NCBI GenBank assembly: GCA_001466705.2
Contig: LATX02000246.1
Coordinates: 124,001 to 188,000, forward strand
DNA from: Moniliophthora roreri
Taxonomy: Eukaryota > Basidiomycota > Agaricomycetes > Agaricales > Marasmiaceae
Direction of reading: 5' to 3'
DNA length: 64,000 nucleotides
Numbering within the stretch: position 1 is the first letter of the stretch; each line of letters begins with the position of its first letter. A model generated the notes under the pieces. The model was given only the letters and a program-made list of their open reading frames with translations. It searched no databases and had not been told where the DNA came from. Shown here one piece after another: positions 46,191-58,454 of this stretch. Made by a program: the position numbers and the translations under genes.

Positions 46191-47661
46191 ATGGACAATA
46201 GTGAATCCACGCATCTGTAAGGGTTGGTCTTTCCACGCTTCGTTTTACTGATATTTCATTCATTAGTGCGGCACCGTTGGTAGGGCATCAATTACTCATT
46301 CGACAAGGTCTCAAACTTACGCAACACAGCTCCTTGGTTACCTGCTGAATTGGGGACTCTATGGCGTCCTTACAGTTCAAGTCTGTATGTGCCCGCCTTT
46401 CTACATATACCACTAACAGTATTGTGAACCTCTCAAGGTCTCTACTGGGCAGCATTCCAAAATGACAGTTTATACGCTCAGACCCTCGTCTACGGCGTTT
46501 ATCTCTTGGAAACGGCGCAAACTATTTCCGTCACCCGTAATGCATTTCAAAGTCTTGTGTTTGGTTTTGAGGATTTTGTTTCTCTAACCAAGCTATACAA
46601 CCTATGGCTCGATACTTATGCCTTCGACGGACTAGGTCTCTGCTCTTTGAACGGCTTGAATTTCTATGACGCTTACTTATTATAGTGGCACTCATTTTTC
46701 AGGTCTACTTCGCGAATAGACTTCATGTCCTGCTCTCCGGCGCTAGAATATTACCCGGGATTATTGTCCTGGTCAGTGAATTTATACTTATAAATCATCT
46801 TAAGGTCGTTCATAGCCTACCCTTTACCAGCTAGCGCTCACTCAATTTGCCGGTGGCATAGGTTCTGCTATTACCATTGGAAGCGACGGGGTCTTTCCTG
46901 CATACACTGGGAGAGTATCAAGTACAGCTGCCGAAACCATTCCTGGATATGTGAGTTTGAAATCTCACGGCGCTTGCCTTGCAACACGTAGCTTATACAC
47001 TTTTTCTCAGCTTTGGACTGGATGCGGTATGCTTGCTGACGTTCTTATCGCTGTAACGATGGTCTACGCTGTGGGTAGTGTTCATTCCGTCCGAAGTGCG
47101 GTCTCTTACCCCAAGTAGCTTTCGCGATACGATACTACATTCAGAAAGGCTCAAGGTCTAGTCAAGCGACTTAGCCAACTGATGATAGAAATAGGTGGCC
47201 TCACAGGTGCGCGCATGTCACTACCATGGGCCCCAACTGACACCTTATTCTTCGAACAGCTGCGATGTCTCTGGTTCAGCATCTTCTTTTTTTAATCTAC
47301 CCGGACAAGACGTATCACATCACGCCGGCTTTGGTCATTGCAAAGCTTTATTCCAACTCTCTGCTGGCGACTTTCAACAGTCGAATTCACATTCTCGGGG
47401 CAAGAGGTACCGCAAAGAAAGGTTATCCCGCTCCCAACCCGGATCAGAATCCTATCCAAAGTATCCAATTAACTGGGTCCCAAGGCAACTCGACTTGGGT
47501 ACCAACCACGTTTCTAAGCAGGTTGGACTTCGATATGGATAGCGTTCAAGTTGTTTTGATGGTAATCCTTCCTCATCCTAGATTCAAAATATGCGCTGAA
47601 CCGGGGTCTTCCTTTTGATCAGAATACCCCGGACTCCAAGGCAGATACAGTACGAGCTTAG
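46191..47661 (+). CDS. DUF6534-type 7-TM protein, gene D
   Basis: Ten exons splice to 328 aa: 46191-46216, 46267-46279, 46330-46384, 46438-46635, 46686-46771, 46831-46950, 47011-47070, 47119-47206, 47260-47561, 47623-47661. Starts MDNSESTHLAAPL; blocks include LLGYLLNWGLYGVLTVQV, LVYGVYLLETAQT, LIFQVYFANRLHVLL, LALTQFAGGIGSAITI, LWTGCGMLADVLIAVTMVYA, LSRYDTTFRKAQGL and VIAKLYSNSLLATFNSRIHI. Unlike A, B, C and F it has a tenth exon, beginning NTPDSKADT, that corresponds to the last exon of E (NTLDSKMDTS) and G (DTVDSKIGS) but is truncated to 13 codons. No lesion seen. Confidence 0.87.
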
Positions 47662-48747
47662 GCATACAGTCTAAACGTGAACATCATCCCTCGCCACAAG
47701 CCTAGTTTCCTGGGTATATTTGGGACTTGTATTCGTTATTATCTTACTGGCGTCAGGCAATATCTGAGGTTAACGCTCCGGGTCTTAGCGTACAGTACAT
47801 AAGTTATAATACCAGGACTTCAGGTTACGTATCACAAGTACCATTAATATGTAGGGCTGAAAATGGTACACAGAGTGGACGTGTAAATTTCAAATTGTTA
47901 TCGCTGCACGACGTACTCTCTTTGTCACGGTCAAGCCATCCACGTGGATGGGTGCTTTGCGGTCCGGCACTCGTTCCCACGGCTTGACTTCGAGATTTGT
48001 CCGCCGTCTTCATGGGTGCATCCACCAAGCTCGACTCGGACCTCCCCGATAATATCACACGCTCACCATGACGAAGGAGGGTGATGGAGCATTCGGAATG
48101 GGACATAGTAGCCGGCATATGGGTATCAGGTACGCAAACGAATGATAGACGTCTTTTACGCATCATCTCATTGTTTTCACCCGACAGGTGCTTTATATAC
48201 ATTGACCAAACGCCGAGTGTAGCCAGACTGCAATGAATCAAACCAAATCCGACCCAATCTTAGCCGGAAATGTACAAGATTGTAGCCTTCACCCTTGCAT
48301 GCAGTAAATCGAGGTCCACACGTTTGAGGTTCACGTGTCGTGTGGACCTCAATTCTTCTGACAACCGAGTGGCTTATCCGAATCGCCATCTGAAAGTTAG
48401 CAATCCGCATCCGGTCGTATGTTTAATATCAATCCGATCCGCCAGGAGCCCAACATGCAACTTAATGGCCTCGATCTCCGCTATACCTCCTAATGTTGTG
48501 GCGCCGGATATCTTATTTTCATTGGTGGATTTAACCTTAATTGCATTTCGCTCCCGTCCCCAGGGTGCCCATCAAACCAAAACATACAGATTGTAACTTG
48601 TTGCACCAGGCTTTGCGAGATATCTGTAACGTAAAATTCTTTCCACTCACTCGACCCTTGGAAGCAACTGCAAAGGAACGTAATGCGAGATATATATTAA
48701 AGAGTACAGTTGGAATTCGACTTGGACACTTTCTCCCCCACGAAGCC
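47662..48747. other. intergenic between genes D and E
   Basis: About 1.1 kb, no gene. Contains a small inverted repeat at 48310-48349 and, from about 48525, sequence related to the region upstream of gene D. Confidence 0.4.
48310..48349. repeat. inverted repeat, 12-bp arms
   Basis: GAGGTCCACACG (48310-48321) and its reverse complement CGTGTGGACCTC (48338-48349), with a 16-nt spacer. Could be a hairpin, a dimeric binding site, or chance. Confidence 0.7.
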
Positions 48748-50295
48748 ATGGACCCGGCAAGCATGTAAGGTTGACTCTTTTATGCACCTTTATCGTATTA
48801 CTGACCCCTTACGTACACATCAGTGCAGCACCCTTGGTATGGTGTTGTTACCTGCGCAACGAGCTTCAACTCTCATGCTTGAATACAGCTTCTGGGTTAT
48901 ATGTTAAACTGGGGCCTCTATGGCGTACTCTCCGTTCAAGTCTGTGCGTGATCATGCCTCTACTCGTGCTACAGTATATTACTGACAGCGCGTCAAGACC
49001 TTTACTGGACGGCGTTCCCGAATGACCAGTTACTTACTCAGATTCTCGTCTACGGCCTCTACATCTTGGAAACAGCTCAGACTGTTTCGCTGACCCACAA
49101 CTCATTCCAGACCTTTGTTTTCGGTTTCGAGGACCCTGCTTCTCTAACAAAGATACACAATCTATGGATTGATACTTATTTTTTCGACACATTAGGTTTG
49201 TGATCCTGTGGAGCATGAATTTCATGACTATTTATTATCGCTTTCAACAGTTGCACTCATTTTTCAAGTCTACTTCGCCAATAGGATCCATAATCTACTG
49301 TCCAGGGCGAAAATACTACCCGGGATCATTTTATTGGTGAGTCAAGCACCGTAAAGTCACATAATCAAGTTGTTCAGACCCTTTGACTGCTCCAGCTAGC
49401 TCTTGCTCAGTTCTGTGGCGGTGTAGGCACATCCATCATCCTCAAAAAGGTTGGATCCTTCGACACATCTGGGCAGCTTGTTACTCCTGTTCCTGGAATT
49501 GTGCGTTTGAGTTACGGTGCCAATCTTCGAAAGCTAATCATTCCGTATGATAGCTTTGGATCGGATGTGGTACCCTCGCCGACGTCCTCATCGCTGTAAC
49601 GATGGTCTATGCAGTGAGTTGGGATCACATGTGTCATTTTTGTGATGCCTTAACGCCCACGTAGCTCTCCCGATACGACACCACATTCAAACGGACTAAG
49701 AGTCTTGTCAAGCGTCTGAGCCAACTCGCATTGGAAACAGGTAGCCTTATAGGTGTGTAAACTAGCGTCATATAATAGCACGCAGTACCTCCAACTGACG
49801 TCTTTCGTGATCATAGCTGCAATGATTCTAGTTCAGCCGATTCTCTTCTTCTCATGTCCAGGAAAAACGTACCACATGGCGCCTGCCTTGGTCATCGCAA
49901 AACTTTATTCCAACTCGTTATTGGTGATTTTCAACAGTCGAATTCAGATTATCGGTGCAAGAGGCACTAGAACGACCATCAACGTTACTCCGACACCACA
50001 TCAGAACCAGGAAACCCCGATTCCACTGTCGGATCTTCGAACTGACTCCTCTGGAACGTCGAGCTGGGTGCCGAGTAGCTTCCCAAGCACTTTGGATGAT
50101 AACAGTTATGGCTTGACGGTGCGTACTCTTTTCAGATTGAACCACATACTTCGGTCTCAAAAAACTTGATTTTCGCATCAGAATACGTTGGATTCCAAGA
50201 TGGACACTAGTCGTATCGCTAGTGAACCTCAAATTGCGGGCCTGGACTCGAGAGATGAATACCATTCGTCGGATAGCTCCAAGTTACGTGTTTGA
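48748..50295 (+). CDS. DUF6534-type 7-TM protein, gene E
   Basis: Ten exons splice to 348 aa: 48748-48764, 48824-48836, 48889-48943, 48989-49195, 49251-49336, 49396-49500, 49554-49613, 49665-49752, 49817-50118, 50182-50295. Blocks: IAAPL micro-exon, LLGYMLNWGLYGVLSVQV, YWTAFPNDQLLTQILVYGLY, SLTHNSFQTFVFGFEDPA, LIFQVYFANRIHNLL, LWIGCGTLADVLIAVTMVYA, LSRYDTTFKRTKSL, VIAKLYSNSLLVIFNSRIQI. The cytosolic tail has SSWVPSSFPSTLDDNSYGLT and a Ser/Asp-rich last exon (DEYHSSDSSKLRV). The most complete plus-strand member, with no lesions. Shares the tail motif WVPS.FPS.LDD..YGLT with G. Confidence 0.9.
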
Positions 50296-52223
50296 TTTAC
50301 CGCAGCCTCGATGAGCAGTGCACGCTCTCTTCCTTGCTTAGTGTATTGTGTACGAATAATATTGAAATTTGTCAAGCGCAACCTGGCCCAACGCCTTCAT
50401 TGTATGCAGTGCAACGGAATTATGCTATTACCTTTCATGGCGCCTCCCATGCATATTCAGTACCACGTACCTACAATCGGAGCAAGTACACTAGAGAACA
50501 ACCGCCTGCGTTGGCACATGAACTTGAACCTGGCTCGCGATGCTTGTCGATGTTTGCTGCGTTTCCGCTGTCACGTGAATAAAGGGAGACCTGTCGAGCC
50601 AGGTAATAAAGTAAAGAGCTACTCCGATTGAAATCTATCCCATCAATGAGAGAAGTGATTAAAAGAACCTTGACCTACGTCTTGATCTTCGCGGCGGTTA
50701 TTGGAGCCCTAATCGCTTTCGTAACAAGAACCTCAAGCCTCTTCTTCTTGATTGCCCAGCGGCGGAGTGCCTTCGTTCGCTGAATGAACAACCACTTGAG
50801 CTCCGCATAGCGCGTTAATGCCTCTGTTTGGCTCGAGCTCCGAGCTATTGTAAGATACTTGGATACAGCTGCGAGCCCGACACTAACCTGCTATTGCAAT
50901 ACAGCCTAAGCTTTGAGTTATCACTCTGCTCGAGCCTCGCTGCTCTCCTTGTTCCGGTTTTAGGCGCGTCGCTACGCCAACATAGAGCCCGTATTGTCGT
51001 GTTGAATGCAGGTGTGGATGCTTCGGGTGGAAGAGCGCCTTATGGTGTTTTTAGGCTTCGAGAGTAAATTGTTGACTTCAGGTGCTAGCGTTGGTCTCCT
51101 ATACAAAGTTTATTAACGAAAGCTAGGAAGAGACGATACTAATGTCTAGACCGTTGCTTCGATGAATACTGTACGCCGTTCTCCTGCTCCTGGATAACGC
51201 ACAAATTCCGATAAGTAAATCCGGCTCGGTCTTACCTGTCTTTGTTCAAATAACCGCTTTCCTCTTAGCCTTTCTTTGTCTAGGCAAACTGCCTAAAAGC
51301 AGGGGGAGGCGTTAGTAATCGGGGTCATCATCGTTATGAGGATCCCGAAACATTTCCCTTCTGACTCCCGATGTATTGGCATGTATTAGTTGTTAGATGC
51401 GGAGAGAGACACTCGGTATCAGCTATACATAAAACTTGGTGAAAGATAGCAAAACTCACCTCTTCATCAACTCAATCAGCTGCGCCTGCGCGGAGTCAGA
51501 AGGTTTTCAAATTCAAACTCCGTTTCCCACGGACTTCCGTCGTCGAGGATTCGCGTGGGACCCCTCATCAAGTCTTTGCTCTGTCGTCTGTGAAAGCACT
51601 TCGAACGCAAAGTTGTCATCGCTCCTCGGATTCATCAGGCCCCGACAAACTGCCGATACTATTAATATGGTTAAACTGGGTTTGATACCGCTGACCGCGA
51701 AAATAATGACCGAACGGTGTGTACATGCGAATTGATTGTTTGTAGTTTATCCGTTAAGCCCTTTTGTCAGCTCTCAATTCTTTCGGTCCTGCGATTCCAA
51801 ATCCACAACGATGGCTAGTGCCCTTGCTCCTTCATTCCCGATATTGCCGATGTACTAGCAGACGCCGTCACTGCGGCGACGACAGCGCGCGGGAACCATT
51901 CCAAGACAGCGAAAAGTCTGAATCTCGACCCTGGTAAATTCCCCGATGCGATGCCGATATCATATATATCAGTAGGCTCAGGTAGCAAATGTAGTGGCTG
52001 AGGAGCTCTCACATTTGTAAGTCTTAAATACATCGGATGGCGTCGGATACCATCAGAGCTGGGGATATGGATCAGTCACGGTTGCTGTTCGGTATATCTC
52101 GATCCTTCCCCTAAAGAATCAGGGTTAGGAAGGACATCATGGCTATATCAGGGTGAAAATGCTTCCTAGACGATCACCTATAAACCCGGTTGCCCAATCC
52201 CCACCACCAGCGGTGGAGTAGTG
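50296..52223. other. intergenic between genes E and F, no gene
   Basis: About 1.9 kb with only short frames on both strands. No terminal repeats, tRNA or conserved block recognised. The stretch at 51280-51310 (GCAAACTGCCTAAAAGCAGGG) is unremarkable. Confidence 0.4.
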
Positions 52224-53530
52224 ATGAATCGGAGCCTTTCTCAACAGTAAGTATATCTTTGAACCGCTTTTCACATTGTTGACGATGTCATTAAAACTCG
52301 ATAGGGCTGGTCCCCAGGTATGAATCTGCTGCAGCTATCCATGCATGTGACCTTTGAATCTGCGCGACACAGGTCCTTGCCTATCTATTGAATTGGGGTC
52401 TATACGGTGTCCTTTCTATCCAAGTCTGTAGGTGCTGTCCTAATATACAAGTCTCTGCCATCACTGACATGGATCACCGAGGTATCTAGTGGATAGCATT
52501 TCCAACAGATAATCTAGCTGTTCAGACACTTGTATACAGTATATATATTCTAGAAACAGCACAGACTGTTTCTCTCACCCATGATGCTTTCCAGACTTTT
52601 GTTTATGGTTTCATGGACCCTTTTTCCATGGACACCATGCACAATCTATGGTTGGATACATATCTATTTGATGGAATAGGCAAGTTATTGATTATTCAAA
52701 GTATTGGGTCTGCACTGCTTATCTCCTAATAGTTGCATTTCTTGTTCAGATCTACTTTGCCCGTCGCATTTACATGCTACTATCCACAACCAAGTTGAAA
52801 TTGCTATCTGGGATCATTGTGTTGGTAAGTTCAGCTTTGAACATCATCATACCTGGATTGCTGATAGACCCTCTTCTACATAGCTATCCATCACACAATT
52901 TGCTGGGGCTATTGGTGCAAGTATTGGTGTCAAAAAAATCGTCATGTTCTCCAACTTTGGGCAGTCTTCAAGCACCCCCGGCTATGTAAGTGTACTACAT
53001 ACGCGTACGTTCGATTTGACTCACTGTCCATCCTTGAAGTTCTGGATCTTTGGGGGTACACTCGCTGACATGCTCATTGCTGTCACCATGGTCTATGCCG
53101 TGCGTCGTAACCACAATCTTCCAATGTCCTGCCTCATCCAGATTGTCTTGTATGTCATGGTAGCTCTCGCAATACGATACTACTGTTAGACAAACTCGGA
53201 ATCTTGTCCGCCGACTCAAACGACTTGCACTGGAGACTGGCAGTATCACAGGTATGCCCACGGGTTTCTTGCATGACTCAAGAGCTAACCGGTTGCTGAA
53301 CATGCTCCCCAGCAATAGTAGCCCCTATGGTGCCCTTGTTTTACTTTTGCTTCCCAGATCAAAATTATCATGTCGTCCCAGCTGTCGTCATTGCCAAGCT
53401 ATATTCAAATTCGCTATTGGTGATTTTTAACAGTCGGATCAGGATTTATGGTACTGGGGTCTCTAGTGAGGTTGCAAGTCGGCAGAGGACGAGCATTAGT
53501 GTGACCACAAATTCGAATTCGAGAGTATAG
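52224..53530 (+). CDS. DUF6534-type 7-TM protein, gene F (atypical splicing needed)
   Basis: Nine exons: 52224-52246, 52305-52317, 52373-52423, 52490-52679, 52733-52824, 52884-52985, 53040-53099, 53164-53251, 53313-53530, giving 278 aa. Blocks: QAGPQ, VLAYLLNWGLYGVLSIQ, TLVYSIYILETAQT, SLTHDAFQTFVYGFMDP, FLVQIYFARRIYMLL, LADMLIAVTMVYA, LSQYDTTVRQTRNL, VIAKLYSNSLLVIFNSRIRI. With the intron-3 sites used by the paralogues, exon 4 would begin with an in-frame TAG where the others have Tyr. The model here uses a GT 4 nt upstream and the TAG itself as acceptor, which restores frame but drops about three residues. Intron 4 has a GC donor (GCAAGT). Either a subtly re-spliced gene or an early pseudogene. 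Confidence 0.7.
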
Positions 53531-54325
53531 TTCATCGCACGAGTTTTATCTCATCATTCACTTGGGATCGAGCCATTTTGGAATACAATAGAACTTGTGA
53601 GCAATTGCAATTCCAGGCAAATGGCTTATAGCAAGTTTTGACTCTCGAGTACCAGATGAGGATGCAGCGTATTCGACAGGTAAGCATTGGGACCCGCATT
53701 GAACTCCGGTCGGATTATGACTGTCTCCGTAACTCGATTCCCGAGGTGTTGATTCTTTGGACGCGAAGTGAGTGTGTCAAGAACAAGAACAAGAGTTCCG
53801 TGTAATAATTTGGGTTTTTGCCCCAAAGCGGCAAAAAAGCCGGGAAAGTGGCAGGCAGGGTCTGTGGGAAACCCTGATGCCGCCCGCCCGCCTCCCGCCC
53901 GCCGCCAATGCCGGGACTCCATGAATTTATTTAACTTATTAATTGTGTCGCTGGTGAACCACAAGTCGAACGCTTAGTTTTCATGCACCATTCGGCAGAG
54001 AAGAGATACCCAAATGCACGGGTCTAGTTTAATTTCTTGCTTTTGTGACCATGTATCTGGGTTTAGCGTGTAGAGCAGAAAAATGGGTACAGTTCGAGTT
54101 GATAGCAAAAAAAGAGCCTAAGAAGCAGTCACAGTCGCCTGGGTACTTTGTCAAGTATCGCATCCTGGCAATGGATTTCGAAGTGAGAGTGGCCAGCGTA
54201 GCCAGCGTGATCTCTCTTCCCAATTTTTTGCGCGTCCATGGCACGATCACCTGACATCCGGCGCGCGTGACACCGTGACATTTCTGGTTCAAATTGCGTC
54301 GTCGACTTGGTTGCTCTCCTCCATC
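53531..54325. other. intergenic upstream of the FHA gene
   Basis: No gene. Contains a GC-rich run of CCGCCCGCC units around 53879-53906 and a GCGGCAAAAAAGCCGGG inverted motif near 53828. The region next to the ATG presumably holds the promoter. Confidence 0.35.
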
Positions 54326-57300
54326 ATGGACTCTACACAAATCGGGCAATACGGGACACTTGCTCTCCTCTCCTTCTCCGACAAAAAGATTATAACATCC
54401 TTTGGCATCGATACCCCCGAACTTAGCTTTGGTCGTTCCTCGAACTGCAGTGTCAGGCTGTATTACCCCGACGTAGAGGATATACATGCAAAGATTGTTT
54501 TTGGTGATGAGAGTAACAAGGTGAGGGAATCTATTTTACTGCACTCTTTGTCTAAAAGGATACATATACAGGCCTTCCTCGTCATTCTAGGCAACTCTGG
54601 CGTAGTCATTGACGAATGCAAAGTTTATCCCGGAGGCGGAATGGTACCCTTACTAAACAATTCCGAACTCGAGATTCATGGCAAGATTTTTCGGTTTTGT
54701 TACCCACCAAAGGAGATGAGATTACAATTTGTTTGGAATACACCCGGTGCGCAAGTCATTTCCTAGTCCTCTATTACATGCAACCATGCTGAATGCAGAG
54801 ATATACGCCAGAACAACAGCCGCAAAAGCGCCGTCTTCGCCTCTCGATGATTCACTCAGCAGAAGTATTTACTCCAAGGCCATCATCCAACCCGGCGGAA
54901 AACCTGCGGGTTCTGCAATCACCGCTTCGATTGGCGCCTTCGTCGCCTTTACGGTCGCCTCTTAAACGGTCACTATTCTCTCAGACCGCTACAGAAGAAA
55001 CTGAAGAAGAGATCGTTTTGGTCGATGGCTCCAACCCTCATGTAGTCGAACAAGATTCTGATCTTGTCATCTTGGAGGAATTGCCTTTTGCCGCGCAGCC
55101 GCCATCACCCACGAAGAAGGCACCACCACCTCAACTGCCTCAACTTCCCCAGCATTCAGCGCCCCCGCAGACACCCCGCCGCAACCGCCCAACATTACAC
55201 CGCGCAGTCCTCATAAGAAGTGCTCAACGCGCTGTATTGCGTAAACAGGCGTTGGAACAGGAAAAAGAGGAAGAGAGGGAGGAGATGGAGGTGTTTGGTG
55301 TTTTGGCTGAGGATGACGAGGAGGAAGAAACTCCGACGTCGACGCCGACGGAAGATGAGGTGTTTGGTACGACTGCAGGTACCGCAGAGGAACAGGACCG
55401 GATCGATGTCGACCAAGAGCAAGGCGCAGAGAGAAGCTCTTGGTTGGGCCGAATCTGGCCATTCACCTCACGTTCACCGTCGCCCACCAAGGTGGCTCTT
55501 CCCGACGAAGACGAAGACGAGGAGTTGGAGTTGGAGCCCGAGCCAGCAGCAAGACTTTATCCCTCACTCCCACAAGTCAAGGACGAGGAAAGCGAACCCG
55601 CACTTACACCTCCTACTTCTTCCAATTCGTCCACTTCCATTTCTGAGGACAACATTGACGCCAACAAGCCCATAGAGTTTGCTATTGCAGGCACACCTCG
55701 CCGGTCTACCTCTCCCACTAAATTCACATCTGCACCTAAGCTCAAGAAATTTATGACACCCCAACCCCTCGGACTTGGGCGACCTAGCACAGGTGTAGGA
55801 AGGATGTCAATGGGCGGCCTACCAACGCGTCCACCGAAATCAGAAGGAGCGTGGAAAGTTGAGGATATTGTGATACCTATTCCACCTGCTCCTTCTACCT
55901 CCTCCGCTTCTTCCTCTAGCTCCAGCTCTGGCTCGAGCGCCTCGTCCGGCAGGATGTCTCTTTCGCCGAGAAAGCAACAGATATCAGATGCAGAAAAGGC
56001 TGCGATCAAAGAACGAAGGAAGAGCGCGTTGACGATGCTTTCGCCGTTCGCTGGAAGTGCTCCTGGGATGTCACCTGCAAAGCCCAAGCCTTTGGAACTA
56101 GGACTAGGACTAGGCTCGCCATCGCGACCCTCGAATCAACGAAAGGTGTCCTCAGACAGTAAGGAAGTAGGTGGAGAGGAGGACCCAAGGGTTCTACTCG
56201 AGAAGATGAAGCAAGCGGTTGAAGGGATGAAGCAAATCCAGAATCAAAACCGACGTGCTTCCTCGTCGTTCTCTGTATCGCCGGTGAAGAGTAAGGAGCA
56301 GGAGCAGACGCGGTTGGATTCGGAAGAGAAAGAGGGCTTCTCGTTACTCCGCTCACCAGCCAAGACGAAGACTATGGTGCCAAGGAAGAGCTTGTATGTT
56401 GTTGAGAAGCCTGTTCCTTTTGCTGATGCGATGAAGGAGGAAGAGGTGGTGGATATGCAGCACAATGGGAAGGTAGGTTTGTTGTGTAAAAGACAGGGCA
56501 GGTGCTAATTTGTTTGCAGGAACGGCAATCATCGAATACAGCTGAGGTATGTGATTGATTCATGTCCTTTGATCGTCAGAGTTAATGTATTATAGGTACC
56601 GAAGCGGTCCAAGACGCCGACACCTGGTGTCGTTGAAACAAGCAAGCCGTCTTTGAGTTCTAACGAGGCGCATGCAGAGGAAGAGGTGTGTTGTTTCATG
56701 GGGTATTGGATTGTTTTGTTATCTCATGCATTTTGTTACAGGTGCCACCGCCGCGACGGGCCAAGACGCCAACACCAGTTTCTGCACTTGTAGATGAAGA
56801 GGTAAGCCTGTTCTTTCTTCAGTCTTGTTATTTGGTCAGCTAAGTAATCTCTTCACAGCCTTTGCCACGAGCCAAGACGCCAGTCTTGATAAAACCTCCC
56901 TCGAAGACCACTGACGCAGAGGTATGCACTTTCTTTTCTCAACACTGTACTCTTGTTTTCTCATGATTCCTCATCACAGGCGGCGCCTTTACGACGGGCT
57001 AAGACGCCGACACCAGTTCGGGAAGATGATGAGGTATGCAGACTTTGTGCATGTGCGCCGACGGTGGGCAATGAATCTCACTTTCTCTTCATTACAGGTA
57101 CTCGCTCAGTCCAAGCCACCTTTGAATCGAGCAAAGACTCCAACTTCTATGGTTGATGAAGAGGTAAACACTTTTGACGATCCAACCCTCTGTTATCTCA
57201 CTGTATCTTGTTACAGATGAATGACTCACCCAATACCATAACTAACAAGTCGTTTTCGCAATGTGCCAAGACACTAATACCTGCACCAGTAGAAGAGGCC

Positions 57301-58042
57301 CAAGAAGAGGTGGGCTCTTCGTGTTTTAGCTTATTCTGTACTTGTTCTGACCTGTCCTGCGTTTCAGTCCCTCGTCGAACCTCCGATACCGCCTATCCCT
57401 GAACCGAAGGAAGTCGCTCCTCCCAAAACCCGCGCTCGTTCCAAGACGCCTACCACTCGCGCACGTTCCAAGTCGAAGACTACTGACCCTCAACCTAGTG
57501 AGGATGAAGCACCCGCCAAAACCACTGCTGCACGAAGAGCTAGGTCGAGGACAGCCGAACCCGAACCTCAGCCCGCACCCAAAACCACGACACGGAGAGT
57601 GAGGTCTAGAGCAACCGAGCTTGCGCAGAGTGAGGACGAAGCCCCTGTGGCGGAGGCGAAAACGACTAGGACTAGGTCGCGTACAGCCGAGCCCGCGCCC
57701 AAAAAGCCAACAACTCGCGGACGGGCAAATTCCGATCCCGAGCCTGAGAAACTTCGAGGCCGTGCAGCGGCAGCCAAGATGACTGTTCCCCCGGCGATCA
57801 AGGAGGAGCCTGGGTCGCCGCCACCTGCCAAGAAGATACCTGCTGCCACTGGTAGGACACGCTCGGCAAAGAAGGTGACGGCGGTGGAGAAGGATAAAGA
57901 GAAGGAGAATAGTGATTCGGAGGTTGTCGCTACAGGTACGAAGACGACGAGATCAGCGGGTAGGAAGGCTACAGTGAAGAAGGAGGTGGTGGAGGCAACG
58001 AGTACCGCTGCTACGACGAGGAGGACTAGGTCCAAGACATGA
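54326..58042 (+). CDS. FHA-domain protein with serial KTP-motif exons
   Basis: Residues 1-125 form a forkhead-associated (phosphothreonine-binding) domain: TPELSFGRSSNCSVRL, VEDIHAKIVFG, LGNSGVVIDE and LNNSELEIHGKIFRFCYPP. Exons: 54326-54520, 54572-about 54754, 54799-56472, then 56520-56546, 56596-56685, 56742-56801, 56859-56921, 56980-57033, 57098-57163, 57217-57309 and 57368-58042, about 1,059 aa. RLSMIHSAEVFTPRPS follows the FHA domain. The middle is disordered and Ser/Pro-rich. Small phase-0 exons each encode one RAKTPTP-like motif and end in acidic residues. The last exon is a basic tail of RARSKTPTT/RTRSRTAEP units. FHA plus Thr-Pro repeats recalls Ki-67-like chromosome proteins and CDK targeting; this is inference. 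The exon 2 donor (GTCATT) is uncertain. Confidence 0.85.
56596..57309 (+). repeat. array of six small KTP-motif exons
   Basis: Six consecutive exons of 54-93 nt, all phase 0 to phase 0, alternate with introns of about 46-64 nt. Motifs in order: PKRSKTPTPG, PRRAKTPTPV, LPRAKTPVL, LRRAKTPTPV, LNRAKTPTSM and SQCAKTLIPA. Every exon ends in Glu encoded GAG just before the donor GT. The pattern points to serial exon duplication; the last unit has lost the TP. Confidence 0.9.
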
Positions 58043-58454
58043 ATGTGATGCGTGCTTTTTTTATGTGATGATTCCAGGTTGTACTATTAGTTGGTCTTGC
58101 TCTATGTATACCCCTTGTAGTCTCTATGCACAGCGGAATGCTTATGCGTCACCTAAATCCCAGGCGATTGGCGCACGTAGCACCAATACCAGTTACGGAA
58201 ATATACATACTTGATTCTTCCTGAGGATGTGAAGGAAATGGTGACTCAGAGACGGTTCTTCATGCTCACTCCACCTATGCCACTGATCATCAAATAATAC
58301 ATATAAGGGTCACGCTAGAAGCGAAACCTGGATGAGATTTATGTTGCGACAAACTTTCAGATGTATTATGCATATGCCTAAAATCAACCAACAAGCCGAA
58401 GCGAAGAAGATCGAAGCGATTAGCCTCCTATAGAATCAAACATGTTATTTAGCG
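58043..58454. other. convergent intergenic region
   Basis: 412 bp between the stop codons of the FHA gene (plus) and gene G (minus). No ORF; must serve both 3' ends. Confidence 0.4.

Noticed and set aside
53870..53910. GC-rich CCGCCCGCC run as a possible replication or telomeric signal
   Set aside because: It is a short imprecise simple repeat without telomere-like units; no support for a specific function.
55195..56563. Several minus-strand frames of 60-176 codons opposite the FHA protein
   Set aside because: They mirror the low-complexity Ser/Pro/Glu coding strand and show no conserved features.
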